Under the pieces are notes generated by a model. That model had not been told where the DNA came from. It saw nothing but the letters and a program-made list of their open reading frames with translations, and made no database searches. From NCBI GenBank assembly GCA_029582165.1, contig CM055870.1:11731832-11795831 (forward strand): a DNA stretch of 64,000 nt. Direction: 5' to 3'. Origin of the DNA: Portulaca oleracea (lineage: Eukaryota > Streptophyta > Magnoliopsida > Caryophyllales > Portulacaceae). This document shows positions 1 to 9,960 of the stretch, piece after piece. The translations under genes and the position numbers were made by a program. Position 1 is the first letter of the stretch; every line of letters starts with the position of its first letter.

Positions 1-274
1 CCTTGCATTAAATTGTACAGTATGTAGTTTTCAATTTCATACCATGGCATGGCAGGCTACAGCTAGAGTATGTAATTTTATTTTTATTTTATTGTTTAGA
101 AGGAATATGTATTATTATGCATAAAGAAAAGACCAAAAGCCTCTAATTCAGTCATCACCATTTACTACTAAGATTAAAACTGCTAAAATCTCAAGACCCC
201 AAAAATGAAGAAGATCTAGAGGGCAAAAACAGGGGAAGGAGAGAACTCGAGACCAACCAACCAACCTAATATAG
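1..274. other. AT-rich sequence, no gene seen
   Basis: AT-rich sequence without coding signal in any frame. If the decarboxylase-type exon at 2015-2140 belongs to a complete gene, this stretch lies in its first intron. Confidence 0.4.
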
Positions 275-507
275 GTCATGTTCTTTTAAGCGGTTGATAT
301 GATGTAGGAATGATGCAGTATGGTGAAATTGTGAAAAGTATGATAAGATATAGAATAATACGATAAAATTTATGAAAAATGTGATTGATATGATAGATAA
401 TGAGGGAAAATTTGAAAAGTAGAGAAAAAAATGACTAGAGATACAAGTGAAATGACATATTAATAATAATTTAGTATGATATGATAAAGTATAGAAGAAT
501 ATTGACT
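275..507. mobile_element. Probable MITE with GTCATGTTCTTTT-type end
   Basis: The left end reads GGTCATGTTCTTTTAAGC. The right end, read in reverse complement, gives GTCAATATTCTTCTATAC, an imperfect terminal inverted repeat (TIR). The interior is AT-rich and rich in GATATGAT-like words, with no coding frame. The same end motif recurs in other MITEs of this window (near 3643, 6428, 17998 and 30847). No clear target-site duplication was found, so the borders are approximate. Confidence 0.4.
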
Positions 508-1288
508 ATAACAATGAGTTGTGCTGCCCCGCATTATAGTGTACAAAAAATCAAAGCTTTAATAAATAATATTATTATGTGACTTACCTCATGCTCACAA
601 TATCATATTGAAGACTATAAAGTTATAAACCATACCTATAAAAATTTATATATTAACATGATGTGACATCCCTTTCTCAAATTATATTCCTCTTTAATGT
701 ATCCCATCTATCCCACGGCAAAAAGACAAAGACCAAAGCATAATTAGAGCACTAATACGAACTCAATTTTTTTCTCAAACTCTATTGTGAATTGTGAAAG
801 CTTTTGTCACTAGCGGCAAGTGCATTCCATCCTAGTCCTAAATACACCAACCGCACCAAAACGTTAAAAATTAATAAAGTGGGAGAATTATATGAAAGTG
901 AGTTTTCTGTGCATTTTTCACATCCACTAACAGTGGCTTTTATTGCTCTTTGCAAAAATAAAATGGAGTAGATGAAATTGCATATATCATCCGCATTTAC
1001 GCTCATTAGTTGAATAAAAAAATATCAACTAACAAAATACTATTAAACACGAAACTACAAACACCTAGTTGACTCTTAGAGGATAATAAACCCGATAGTT
1101 TGTTTGATAAGTTTACGTGATAAATATATTCTAAGACTTATGACTTTGTGGGTTTTTCTTAATGAATATATGGATCACTAATTATTAAATCATTTTAATA
1201 TCACTTATTTATCATATTAAAATATTTAAAAAATTCATTCTCTAGTACCAAATTTACGAGAAAAAGTCTCAAATAGAATTTTATTTAG
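508..1288. other. Non-coding AT-rich stretch
   Basis: Frames here are short and have no recognisable protein similarity. A minus-strand frame at 782-1006 resembles no family I know. I see no gene. Confidence 0.4.
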
Positions 1289-1652
1289 GTAGTGTTTGGT
1301 AGGAATCTTTGGAGAAAATTTTTCATGAAAAGTTTTTCATGGCAAAGATTTTCCCGAGAACTCTAAGAGTGTTTGGTTGAAAAACTTTCCCGTGAAAGTT
1401 GATCAACTTTTTCAAATTAACAAATTTTCCCATATTTTATTTTCGAGGAAAGTTTTAATGTGAAAACGATTATTTCCCTCGTAATCTCAAAAAACTATTA
1501 AAAGTTTCCCTAGAAAAGTGGAGAAAATAGTAGTCCACCTCCACCATGAAACTTTTCTCAAATTCAAGCTACATCCAAATATGAGAAAAAAAAAAGTCTA
1601 CTTGAAAATTTTGAACATTTCCCCGAAATTTTTTAGCAAAGGGCACCCTTAG
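1289..1652. mobile_element. Candidate MITE with AGTGTTTGGT-like end
   Basis: The left end (AGTGTTTGGTAGGAATC) and the right end (reverse complement AAGGGTGCCCTTTGC) bracket a tract dense in TTTTCATGAAAAG-like short inverted repeats, which suggests a foldback-prone hAT-like MITE. A short related segment appears near 24535-24640. Borders and TSD are unclear. Confidence 0.3.
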
Positions 1653-2014
1653 TTTGTTAATGATTAGCAGTGAATTAGAGTGATTATCGGGTTAATAAGT
1701 AATAACTGTTCCTAAAGAAAAACGGGCCCAGGTACTCACTATCCGACAATTGCGCCAGTACACGATCTGCCCAAGATCAAGCACCCTGCCCTCACTGTTC
1801 ATCAATCTAGTCAGGTGATTGATTAGCTGAATACAGAGGGGAATTCCTTTTTTTTGTTTGTTTTCTTCTTCTACGGATTTCAACATGGGTTTTGTTTTGT
1901 ATACAATTCCACTGAATTCACCTCATTCAATTCTAGTTTCGGTCTGATTGAAACATTTGCCGATTTTTTTGCCATAATTCTGGAAAGTTACAAGAGAGGG
2001 ATCGATATATTTAC

Positions 2015-2140
2015 CTGAACTTGGCTAAGAACAGGGAAATCCTCAATAGTTTTGTAGTAATCAGCGACAAAATCGACCATCTGATGTCCATACTCCCTGA
2101 GTTGTTCGGCGTCCATTGGCTTCAATGGCTTCGACGACAT
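2015..2140 (-). CDS. Exon 1 of aromatic amino-acid decarboxylase / aromatic aldehyde synthase family gene (partial)
   Basis: Reading minus from an ATG at 2140, 42 codons run without a stop to a splice donor: the exon ends ...GTTCAG and is followed by GTAAAT at 2014. The peptide contains EQLREYGHQMVDFVADYY and ends with FPVLSQVQ. This is the conserved N-terminal segment of plant group II pyridoxal-phosphate decarboxylases (tyrosine/tryptophan decarboxylase) and phenylacetaldehyde synthases, cytosolic enzymes acting on aromatic L-amino acids. The next expected segment (PGYL..., then the lysine-containing PLP site) was not found down to base 1. Either intron 1 exceeds 2 kb and the gene continues outside the window, or this is an orphan exon. 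Decarboxylase and aldehyde-synthase activities depend on active-site residues that lie outside this exon, so the reaction cannot be assigned. The family call is strong; gene integrity is unknown. Confidence 0.8.
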
Positions 2141-2440
2141 TTTCCCCTCCCTACCAACACCAAAAAATTGTCCAAAACTTGAACAAATTAAGACATGAAA
2201 CCAAGTATAATTGACAGAGATGATGAATTTAGGAAGTTTGAAGATGCAAAAGATGGAGAGAATTGTGCATGGTGTTGTACAATCTTACATTATTGATGTG
2301 AAGTGTGAGGCCGTGGATGCAGAAACGGTCGCTGCCCGCGGAGCAGAAAGCACGAGGGAGAAAGCCTACAAAACAGTGAAAGCCTGCTTCGATAATTCCT
2401 ACTCCTCTCCTTCAGCTGCTTCCCTTTTATAAAAGGTTAC
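2141..2440 (-). promoter_or_regulatory. 5' UTR and core promoter of the decarboxylase-family gene
   Basis: On the minus strand a TATAAAAG box lies at 2431-2424 inside a near-palindrome (CCTTTTATAAAAGG). A start site about 30 bp downstream would give a leader of roughly 250 nt before the ATG at 2140. The segment 2298-2440 is GC-richer than its surroundings and recurs at about 85% identity (by eye) at 4860-5000, which suggests it was once under constraint or duplicated recently. The open frame at 2211-2432 on plus is taken as chance. Confidence 0.5.
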
Positions 2441-2726
2441 AACTCACAAGTACAACTAATTAAATAAATAAAATAAATAACAATTAAGAAATGAAATATT
2501 GGGTTCTAATAATTCTTATTTTCATCATGGATGATCCATATTTTACTTTTGTATTCCGGCGGTTTAAAAAAAAATAAAATTGTATTTTGATGAAACGTTA
2601 CCGAATCAATTGGTGATGATTCGATGGATTGCTGACATGTGCACGGTAAGGGTGTGTTTGACCAATAATTAGACCATCAAAACATAATCGATCTACTATC
2701 ATAATCCAATTTTTCAAAAAGAAATA

Positions 2727-2944
2727 CTCTCTCTATTCCAAATTTATTGACACTTTGACAAAATTTTGACCGTAAATTACTCACAAATCACAATGAGTTA
2801 CAATAATATGAAATTGTCGTTATTAGAAAGATACTTTACTAAACATTACGAGGGAAGTAATTTCATTTTGTAACTCAATACAATTTGTGAATAATTAACG
2901 GTTAAAATTTAGTCAAAATGTCAATTAATTTGGGACGGATGGAG
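2727..2944. mobile_element. Stowaway MITE
   Basis: TIRs over about 50 bp: CTCTCTCTATTCCAAATTT on the left and CTCCATCCGTCCCAAATTAA as the reverse complement of the right end. It is flanked by TA on both sides (2725-2726 and 2945-2946), the Tc1/mariner Stowaway target. It is non-coding. It lies between blocks of tandem-duplication copy 1 and has no counterpart in copy 2. Confidence 0.85.
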
Positions 2945-2967
2945 TAACAGAGGAGGAGATATGCGGT

Positions 2968-3416
2968 TAGCGCTGGCAAAATTTTGGCCGACCCGAATTA
3001 CCCGAATTGTCCGACCCGGAAAAAACCGGGTTTGGTCATCAAATTTTCGTCCGAATTTTAAATTCGGACAATTCGGTCATGTCCGATTCTAAAATCGGGT
3101 CGGGTTCGGGTTTGGGGAAAGAAATTCGGACGTCCGAATTTTGTGTCAAATTCGGGTTCGGACACATTCGGACGTTGTCCGAATACTAAAATTCGGACAA
3201 AATATTGGAATTATGTATATATTTAGTGTAAATTCGGGTTTGGTTATATTCGGACAAATCCGGGTTCGGACAAATTCGGACAATTCGGGTTCGGGTTCGG
3301 ACACCACAAAACGTCCGAATTTGAAATTCGGACAGGGTTCGGGTTTGGAGATTTTGTCCGAATGTCCGAATTGTCCGAACCCGGTTTGACCCGAACCCGA
3401 TTTTTTGCAACCGCTA
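2968..3416. mobile_element. Non-autonomous hAT element with CCGAA-rich subterminal repeats
   Basis: The ends are TAGCGCTGGCAAAA (left) and, in reverse complement, TAGCGGTTGCAAAA (right). Both sides carry the perfect 8-bp duplication TATGCGGT (2960-2967 and 3417-3424), as expected for hAT transposition. The whole 449 bp is packed with CCGAA, TCCGAATT and CGGGTTCGGG words in both orientations. These keep several frames open by chance, so the open frames of 60-85 codons here are not genes. It sits inside copy 1 of the tandem duplication and is absent from copy 2. Confidence 0.9.
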
Positions 3417-3642
3417 TATGCGGTATACGTTTTTGTTCCGCAGTATGTGTGTGAGGTTGAAACATAAAACTTGAATAGCTGATGGTTGGTGATGCCTTCA
3501 AGAGTTACAGTGGTTGTCTTTGAGGTAGATGTCTAGTGAAATAAATGCATCTATTTTATTGCTTTTACAAATTTTTGAAGCTTTTAGTAATTGGACCACT
3601 CGCGGCTGGTAAAATTGAAACTAGGACAATAATACACATTTT

Positions 3643-3889
3643 GACCCTGTTCTTTTCTGCGGTTGGCAAACTGCATCTATATATTCATGATTTCTGCAGC
3701 CATGATTCTCACAAATCATTATTTTTTTCTCTCCCCACTCTTCTCTCTCTTCACTTTTCTCATCTACTTTTTACATTCTCTCTCCTCACCTACCCCACAT
3801 ACCAATAACCTACCATAATTCCACCATACCCCACTACAATTCCACCACACCCCACCACACCACAAAATACCGCAGAAAAGAACAGAGCC
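3643..3889. mobile_element. MITE with CTGTTCTTTTCTGCGGT ends
   Basis: The left end reads GACCCTGTTCTTTTCTGCGGT and the reverse complement of the right end reads GGCTCTGTTCTTTTCTGCGGT, differing at two positions over 21 bp (the positions are given here as two imperfect TIRs). The interior is C/T-rich (CCCCACCACACC words). The TSD is ambiguous because the flanks are TTTTG-like. It lies in duplication copy 1 and is absent from copy 2. Confidence 0.75.
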
Positions 3890-3899
3890 TTTGTATTAA

Positions 3900-4290
3900 G
3901 ATTGTTAATAAATATTTTGAAATGTTCGTAATTTATATTTTTGTAATTTTTATTAATATTTTCTCTATCAATTATATATATTTATCAATTATAATTTTAC
4001 AAAGAGTATATAAAACTTATTAGCTAGGTCAATAAATATAAATAATAACCTTATTTTATCAACTACACTAAATAATGCACATTTTATGCATAGTTTTGTT
4101 TTTATGAAAAAATATAAATAAATAAATATTTTTATATAACTTATAAGTCATAATAATGCTTAAAGTAATGAAAATATCTTTATAATGATTTAAATATCCT
4201 TATATTTATTTTTTAAATAATTTAGGTAAAATTCAAAATGATTGGCTATTACCATCTTAATTACTCAAAATATTTATCACTTTTATTGAA
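3900..4290. other. AT-rich non-coding spacer
   Basis: About 85% A+T by inspection, with no coding frame and no TIRs recognised. It is absent from copy 2 of the tandem duplication, so it may be a decayed insertion or was lost from copy 2. Confidence 0.35.
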
Positions 4291-4846
4291 ACTAAATGAA
4301 AGGTTAAGTTTTTTTATAATTGCTAGTAAATAAAGGTAAGATTTGTTAAGTATTGGACAAAATAATACTTTTAAATAAAGTAGTAACTTTTAAAAATGAT
4401 TATCGATAAATGTGTAAATTTTAATAATTATAATAAATAATGATAACTTTTGGTAAATAATAGTCTTGTTCCATTTACTTGTGAATTTTAGATGAGCTTA
4501 TAGACCGAATAGTCAGTCATATTATATTCTTTTCATTGATAAATAAAAAATAGGATAGGTAAGGATGTGTAAAATTTATCAGTAAAAAATAATTGGGTAA
4601 AAGTTAAATTTTGACAACTTTTGATAATTTTTCGTAAATTTTGGTAATCTTTGACAAATATACACTAATATATCAATATTTTTTTTTTTGTTTTTTAACC
4701 TTGATAACTTTTGGTAAATTTTGATAAATTTAGATAAGAACTAATAAATTTTGATAAAATGAAATTACCCATTTAACAGGATCTAAGATAAATGAACTCC
4801 TATTATTTTACAAAATAAATAAATTTTACCTTATTTTAGTTTGCAT

Positions 4847-5005
4847 TCACGTTATTCATGTGAAGTGCGAGACCAGTGATACAAAAAACGGCTGCTGACC
4901 GCGGAGCAGAAGGGACGAGGGAAAGCCAACAAAACAGTGAAAGGCTGCTTCGATAATTCCTACTCCTCTGCTTCAGCTGGCTCCCATTTATAAAAGGTGA
5001 CAACT
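4847..5005 (-). promoter_or_regulatory. Duplicated copy of the decarboxylase gene core promoter, without coding exon
   Basis: Matches 2285-2440 including the block GCTTCGATAATTCCTACTCC and a TATA-like TATAAATG on minus near 4991-4984. No ATG-bearing exon corresponding to 2015-2140 lies downstream on the minus strand before copy 1 begins. Any transcript from here would run through copy 1 toward the real exon. Whether it is active is unknown. Confidence 0.5.
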
Positions 5006-5747
5006 AATTAAATAAATTAATAAATTACAAATAAATAATAATAAAGAAAATAATAGGAATGACAGTCAGATTTGAAGTAAAAAATCTAATCCAAATCCGG
5101 TAATATATATATATATGAATTCGAATTCGTTTAAAAACGTCCGACTCTATTTATAATTGGAGCGGATATAAAAATATCATCTCTGATCCGATTAATTTCG
5201 ATTAAGTTCTATTAAAATAATAAACGTATAAAAATATGAAAGATTATATTATGACCGAATTTGAAATGGGGGGGATTTTGAAGCTTAGTTTTTGAAGGAA
5301 GGATATAGTGTCAGTATTTTGACGGTTGAGAGACTTTTCCTGACATGTTATACTTCTGTTATATTGTTATATATTTTTTGTTACATAAAAAATTATCTAG
5401 AGTTGTTGTTGGTGTTTTATTTTTTTACAAATAATGAATATGATATAATAAATTACAACAAAAAATGTTTTCAAAACAATAGAAAATAAAAAAATAAATA
5501 GTACAAATACTAGTTAGACCTCCTATAATAATTAGAGAGCCTTCACCAATCTGAGGCAAAGGTCCATCCCTACTCCGATTAATCTATTTGGAGGTACTTA
5601 CCTCTTATGCACCTCTCATCTATTGTGTCTCTATACACTATGAGGTTAAAACACGAAACTTGAATGATTGATGGTTGGTGATGCTTTCCTGAGTTATAGT
5701 GGTTGCCTTTGAGGTAAGTGCCTAATGAAATGAATTCAAATGTTTTA

Positions 5748-6108
5748 GGTTGTGTTCGGCAATAGCGTTTGGGGTAGCGCGCGTTTAGCGTCTTGATCAA
5801 ATCAAAACTCTAATTGCATAAATGTTAATGTTCGGTAAACTGGCGTTTTGAGGAACGTTTAACGTTTTAAGGAGCGTTTTGTGAAACGCTAATAAAGTTA
5901 ACATTTAGCATTTGGAGTAGCGTTTCATATTTTTCGGTCAAAAAATACTCTTTGTAAATTTTATCTTTGGAAATTATTGATACCCTTTTATGTCAATTCA
6001 CATTAATGTGTTAATTGAACCGCTAAATTTACCAAACATAATTCTCATTTGAACAGTCATCCGCTATCCGCTACTTAAACTGTTATCCGCTGCTTAAACC
6101 GCTACTCT
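5748..6108. mobile_element. hAT-like MITE (GTGTTCGGCAATAGCG family), copy 1, 3' end missing
   Basis: Closely similar to the fuller copy at 26088-26477: shared GTGTTCGGCAATAGCGTTT start, repeated TAGCGTTT / GGAGCGTTT words and CCGCTACTTAAAC words near the end. The terminal TTTTGCCGAACAGGGCC seen in the other copy is absent. It interrupts duplication copy 2 relative to copy 1. Confidence 0.75.
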
Positions 6109-6427
6109 TACATAATTTTGATGTTTAGAATTGGACCACTTGGAACCTGTAAAATTTGTAGATAAATAAAAAGTTAAGTTTTGATAATTTTTTATAAATA
6201 AGTAAGATTAATTAAGTATTGAAAAATGGAATACTTTTTAAAAAAATAGTAGTTTTTTAAAAATGAAAATAAGTATTGATCAATGTTCAAATTTTAGTAA
6301 ATCGTAATAAGTTATGATATGTTTTGGTAAATAATTACCCAATTCCATTTATCCATCAATTTTACAAGTTCTTATAATCCCAAATTGTCATATCATGTTC
6401 AGTTCATTGAGTAAAATGTAATATAAG

Positions 6428-6626
6428 TTCATGTTCTTTTGCAAAATAAGTAAAAATTTACTTTACCTAACTTTACATTATCTTGCTTTATTTTACCTTA
6501 CCTAACCATTCAATAAAATAGAGTTATACTTTTAGATAATTTACCTACCTGCATTACTTTATTTACTTTTCCTTATCTAACCTTACTTTACCTTACATAT
6601 TTCCTACACTCAAAAAGAATATGGCC
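6428..6626. mobile_element. Probable MITE with TACCTTAC-rich interior
   Basis: The left end TTCATGTTCTTTTGC and the reverse complement of the right end (GGCCATATTCTTTTTG) resemble the GTTCTTTT-type ends of other MITEs here. The interior is built of TTTACCTTACCTAAC words. The borders are approximate. Confidence 0.5.
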
Positions 6627-6629
6627 AGC

Positions 6630-7015
6630 CAAGGCCAAAGCCAAAGGTAAGCAGAGATAAGTAAGATAAGTAGAAATGTGTAAGACATGTAGAAAATAAT
6701 AGAACGTAGGATAAATAAATAGTCACATCACTTAAATATATAAATTTTATAAATATATATTATATAATTTTTAAAAAATATAATAATAAGGTAAATCACA
6801 TCAGTCATATTACATATTAATTATATAAATATTTAAATATATATATATATAAGGTAGATAAAGTAATGTAAAAACATTAGTCATCCTGCTTATGTGTAAT
6901 TTCATACACGACAAAAATCTTTTCTCAAAAAAATAGAAAAACAACACCTCAAAGTAGAACCGCCACCGTGCCGACCACCACCGAAATTGTTCTGAGTGCA
7001 TTATTTTCAACACCC
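6630..7015. other. AT-rich stretch, no gene seen
   Basis: Contains GATAAGTAAGATAAG words and a TATATA run near 6839-6851. A minus-strand frame of 69 codons (6810-7019) has low complexity and no recognised similarity. Confidence 0.35.
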
Positions 7016-7130
7016 TCAAAGTTCAGCGTATTAGAGTCCAAAAAAAAAGTTCAGTGCATTATTGTCCAATACCCCTATAGTTCCGTGTATTATCGTCCAA
7101 CAATTCTTTTGAAAAAGTAATTGTTGAAAT
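7016..7130. repeat. Single arm of a CAGTGTATTATTGTCCAA-type MITE
   Basis: Words such as GTGCATTATTGTCCAATACCC match the arms of the foldback MITE at 17472-17926. The partner arm was not found nearby, so this is a fragment. Confidence 0.5.
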
Positions 7131-7149
7131 TTCATTTATACCCTTTAGC

Positions 7150-7650
7150 ACCAATTGTTGTCCATATTTTCCGAGGGTCCTTAGCGTTGAACAAAATGAC
7201 AGGAGTGGGTTCAAACTAGTTTTCATTCAAGTTAAGCTCGGATCACTTTTGAATCCCCAAATTGATCGTCTAGGAAGCATAAGGGGGTTTTGATCATTAC
7301 ACGATAGTCGAGATGAAAACCTGGAGCATCAAGTAAAGCCCTGAAATCCAACCCCAAGGAGATTAGGAAGAAGTCATGAAGGAACAAGGCCAAGCCTAGA
7401 GGAACAAGCTGAAGAATATCATGTTTTTGGGCGAAATTGGGCATAAGAAATACACACATCTTTACTCTTTTGATCATAACTTCTTCAATACAATTACAAT
7501 GACCACTAAATTTGGTGATCTCATAGTACACAGAGAGAGCTTTCCATTGATATATATAAAGCCCAAATTAGAATTAAAATGAAAAAGTTATGCGTGTTGC
7601 AAGTCGGCAATTGCCGACAGGCGCTGGCTGCACCTGTCCCAGTTTTTCAG
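7150..7650. repeat. Left arm of a ~500-bp inverted repeat (LTR-like)
   Basis: Pairs in reverse complement with 8478-9008. Matching landmarks from outside in are CCGAGGGTCCTTAGC, GGGTTCAAACTAG/GGGTTTAAGCTAG, GATCGTCTAGGAAGCATA and ATGAAGGAACAAGG; the inner end has ACCTGTCCCAG. The arm contains the perfect 16-bp palindrome GTCGGCAATTGCCGAC at 7604-7619. The arms look like two copies of one LTR in opposite orientation, but TG...CA ends and a TSD were not established. Confidence 0.75.
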
Positions 7651-7689
7651 GCATCTCAACAAGCCTTGATATTTTTTTTCATTGGTTCT

Positions 7690-7990
7690 TATATAGATAG
7701 TGTTCTTTGTAATATTTTTCTCATGGATGCTTGTCACTTACTCCTTGGAAGACCTTGGCAATATGATAAGCATGCCATTCATGATGGATGTAAGAACACT
7801 TACTCATTCCTTATGGGAAAAAGGGGACTTGTGCTCACACCCATTTCACCTACCAAACTCCACGAAAATCAATCCAGGGTGGGAAGTGAGAAGAGAGACC
7901 TCTTCCACTTGAGTGAAACACGGGATGAAAGTGTTTTGAGTGAAAGGAAACCACATTTGACTTTACTTTTGCGAAAAAAGCAATACTAGT
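7690..7990 (+). pseudogene. Ty3/gypsy pol fragment (protease to reverse transcriptase linker)
   Basis: In the open frame beginning near 7579, the segment MDACHLLLGRPWQYDKHAIH is characteristic of the linker between the aspartic protease and reverse transcriptase of plant Ty3/gypsy polyproteins. It is followed by NTYSF, also typical. Upstream protease residues and any downstream RT motifs are missing, so this is a fragment of roughly 80-100 codons. It lies between the inverted-repeat arms at 7150-7650 and 8478-9008, so it is probably internal sequence of the element that supplied the arms. Sequence from 8000 to 8340 (with a frame reading IEKFNHLMRATVEKKS) could be more of that element but is not recognised. 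Confidence 0.7.
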
Positions 7991-8477
7991 GAGCTTAAGA
8001 GATCCATAGCTCCTCAAAATTTTCCTATCTCCCACCCTTGTCCCACACCCCCTCAAAACAAGGCTCCCACCGAGCTATACTTCATGGATGATGGTTATGG
8101 TGTTGCGTTTGCTAGTTTGGTCCCACGAGGATGCTTGTAAAGTTGAGGATTTCAGGATCCCACACTTCCCTAACCATGGATTCTCGATTAATGATGACTA
8201 TATTGAAAAGTTCAATCACCTCATGAGAGCTACGGTTGAGAAGAAGAGCTACTTCAGAGGTTAACATCTTGCCCTCTTCAAGAACTCATACACATTCAAA
8301 TACCCTCTCAAATAGATTAGGGTTTCAAATACCCTCTCAATAATTCATAAATATAAGTGTTTTGTCTTCCAAAAGTTGCTACAAAATGAGGGGGATGGGG
8401 GTTTAAATGGGGGAAGAAAACACAACCAAGAGAAAGGGAAAATCACGAGCTCTGCAGAAAAAAAAAAAGTTTGGAGG

Positions 8478-9008
8478 CGTGGCCAGCGCCTTAACCGGTG
8501 AGTTGCGGCAAAAAAGCTGGGACAGGCGTAGCCCGCGGTAACCGGCGACTGCCAATTTCCAACGTGCATAACTTCTTCATTTTAACTCTAATTTAATCTT
8601 CTTATATATCGATAGAAAGCTCTCGGTGTGTACTATAAGCTCACCAACTTTACTGGTTATCGAAGTTGTATTAAAGAAGTTATGATCAAAATATTGAAGA
8701 TATGTATATTTCTCCTGCCCAATTTTGCCCAATAACATGATATTCTTCAACTTGCTCCTCTTGGCATGACCTTGTTCCTTCATGACTTCTTCCTAGTCTC
8801 CTTGGAGTTGCATTTCGGGGCTTTACTTGACGCTCCAAGTTTCCATCCCGACCCTTGTGTAATGATCAAAACACCCCTATGCTTCCTAGACGATCTATTT
8901 GGGGCTTCAAAAGCTATCCGAGCTTGACTTGAAAGAAAACTAGCTTAAACCCACTCCCGTCATTTTCTTCAATGCTAAGGACCCTCGGGAAATATGGATC
9001 AAATTGTA
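8478..9008. repeat. Right arm of the ~500-bp inverted repeat
   Basis: Reverse complement of 7150-7650 with scattered substitutions and small indels, estimated by eye at 80-85% identity. The inner end carries GCGGTAACCGGCGACTGCC where the left arm carries a different palindromic word, so this is the most diverged part. Confidence 0.75.
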
Positions 9009-9009
9009 A

Positions 9010-9340
9010 AATAATATGTATCAATTACTTTTATGATGACATGTATGTAATTTTTGATAAATTTTTGGTTAAATAGTAATTTTTACAAACAACCAATCCA
9101 TTAGGCTGCTGATGACAGCATATTGAAATCCAGTTTATTAGACCCAATCAACCAAGAGAATACATTGTTTACCAAACATCTATTTAGCTTATTCGACTTG
9201 GTCAAATCTTCCAATAAACCATTTTTCTCAATATGTTATTCAATAGGTTATTTATCAAACAATTCAAGGCCTAAGTAAAATAATAAGGGTAGCCAAGTAG
9301 GTAAATGTCAGATCATATATTTTCTTTTTTTCATTTGTTA
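9010..9340. other. Non-coding stretch
   Basis: No coding frame and no clear element ends. It contains AATAGGTTATTT and CCAATAAACC words. Confidence 0.3.
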
Positions 9341-9960
9341 AGTAAGGCTCTATTCCTTTTGAGTGTATAGAAGGTGTATGTATTGTAAAGTAGACTAAAG
9401 TAAGGTACATATCGGTAAGGTGAGGTAAGATACAGTAAAGTAAAGTAAAATAACTAAAACAATAGAAGTAGATAAATGTCATGTCACCCACTTTTTTATT
9501 CTAAAATAAATTTTGTGAGTTGAATAAATAATTTAAACTATAAATTATCTAAAAATATAAGTCAGGTTCTTTTGGAAGGCAAAGCAGGGTAAAATTTTAC
9601 TTACCTTACCAAAGAACAAGACTTACTTTTAGTCAACTTTTTCATTTTTAAATAAAATTTTTTCAGTTGAATAAATAATCTTAAATATAAATTATGCAAA
9701 ATTATGTTGATTATGGTAAGTACAATAAGGTAAGGTAAGAAAAGGTTGAGTAAGGAAAGGTAAGTAAAATGATGGAGATAAATAAATGTCACATTACCTG
9801 TTTTTTTTTTTCATTTTTAAATAAACTTTGTAAGTTAAATATAGATTGTGTAAAGTATGTCGAGTATATATGGTATGCAAGACAAGTTAAGAAAGTAAGA
9901 ATAAATAATATTATACTTATCATCCCATAAAATATGACCTACAGTAAATAAAAATAGATA
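9340..9960. repeat. Cluster of GGTAAG/CTTACC-rich MITE-like sequence
   Basis: GGCTCTATTCCTTTTGAGTG near 9345 and CAGGTTCTTTTGG near 9565 look like GTTCTTTT-type MITE ends. At 9565-9625 a short hairpin is formed by GGTTCTTTTGG and CCAAAGAAC. Throughout there are AAGGTAAGGTAAG words. This is probably two or more nested or decayed MITEs; exact borders were not resolved. Confidence 0.4.

Larger units (their letters stand above)
1..2014 (-). other. Presumed intron 1 of the decarboxylase-family gene
   Basis: Starts at the GT donor at 2014-2013 (minus). No acceptor followed by a recognisable second exon was found before the window edge. The stretch contains two MITE-like segments. The status as an intron is inferred from the donor site only. 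Confidence 0.4.
2285..4560. repeat. Tandem duplication, copy 1 (promoter-proximal)
   Basis: Three blocks match copy 2 in the same order and orientation. They are 2285-2440 vs 4847-5000 (core promoter), 3440-3600 vs 5620-6140 (TTGATGGTTGGTGATG-type block, continuing to TTGGACCACT), and about 4300-4555 vs 6170-6420 (AAGTATTG...GGTAAATAAT block). Copy 1 has gained a Stowaway (2727-2944), a hAT element (2968-3416), another MITE (3643-3889) and an AT-rich stretch at about 3900-4290. Confidence 0.7.
4847..6430. repeat. Tandem duplication, copy 2 (promoter-distal)
   Basis: Second copy of the upstream region of the decarboxylase-type gene; see 2285-4560 for matching blocks. It lacks the coding exon and carries its own MITE (5748-6108). 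Between 5080 and 5600 there is sequence with TCCGATTAAT and CCGGTAAT words that has no match in copy 1 and may be another decayed insertion. Confidence 0.65.

Noticed and set aside
1692..1886. Exon 2 of the decarboxylase-family gene
   Set aside because: Translation in all minus frames lacks the PGYL and following conserved residues.
2211..2432. 73-codon plus-strand open frame
   Set aside because: Lies in the 5' leader and promoter of the minus-strand decarboxylase-type gene, with no recognised domain. The similar block at 4860-5000 contains indels that would break it.
3007..3510. Overlapping open frames on both strands
   Set aside because: Created by CCGAA/CGGGTT subterminal repeats of a hAT element. 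The composition is repetitive.
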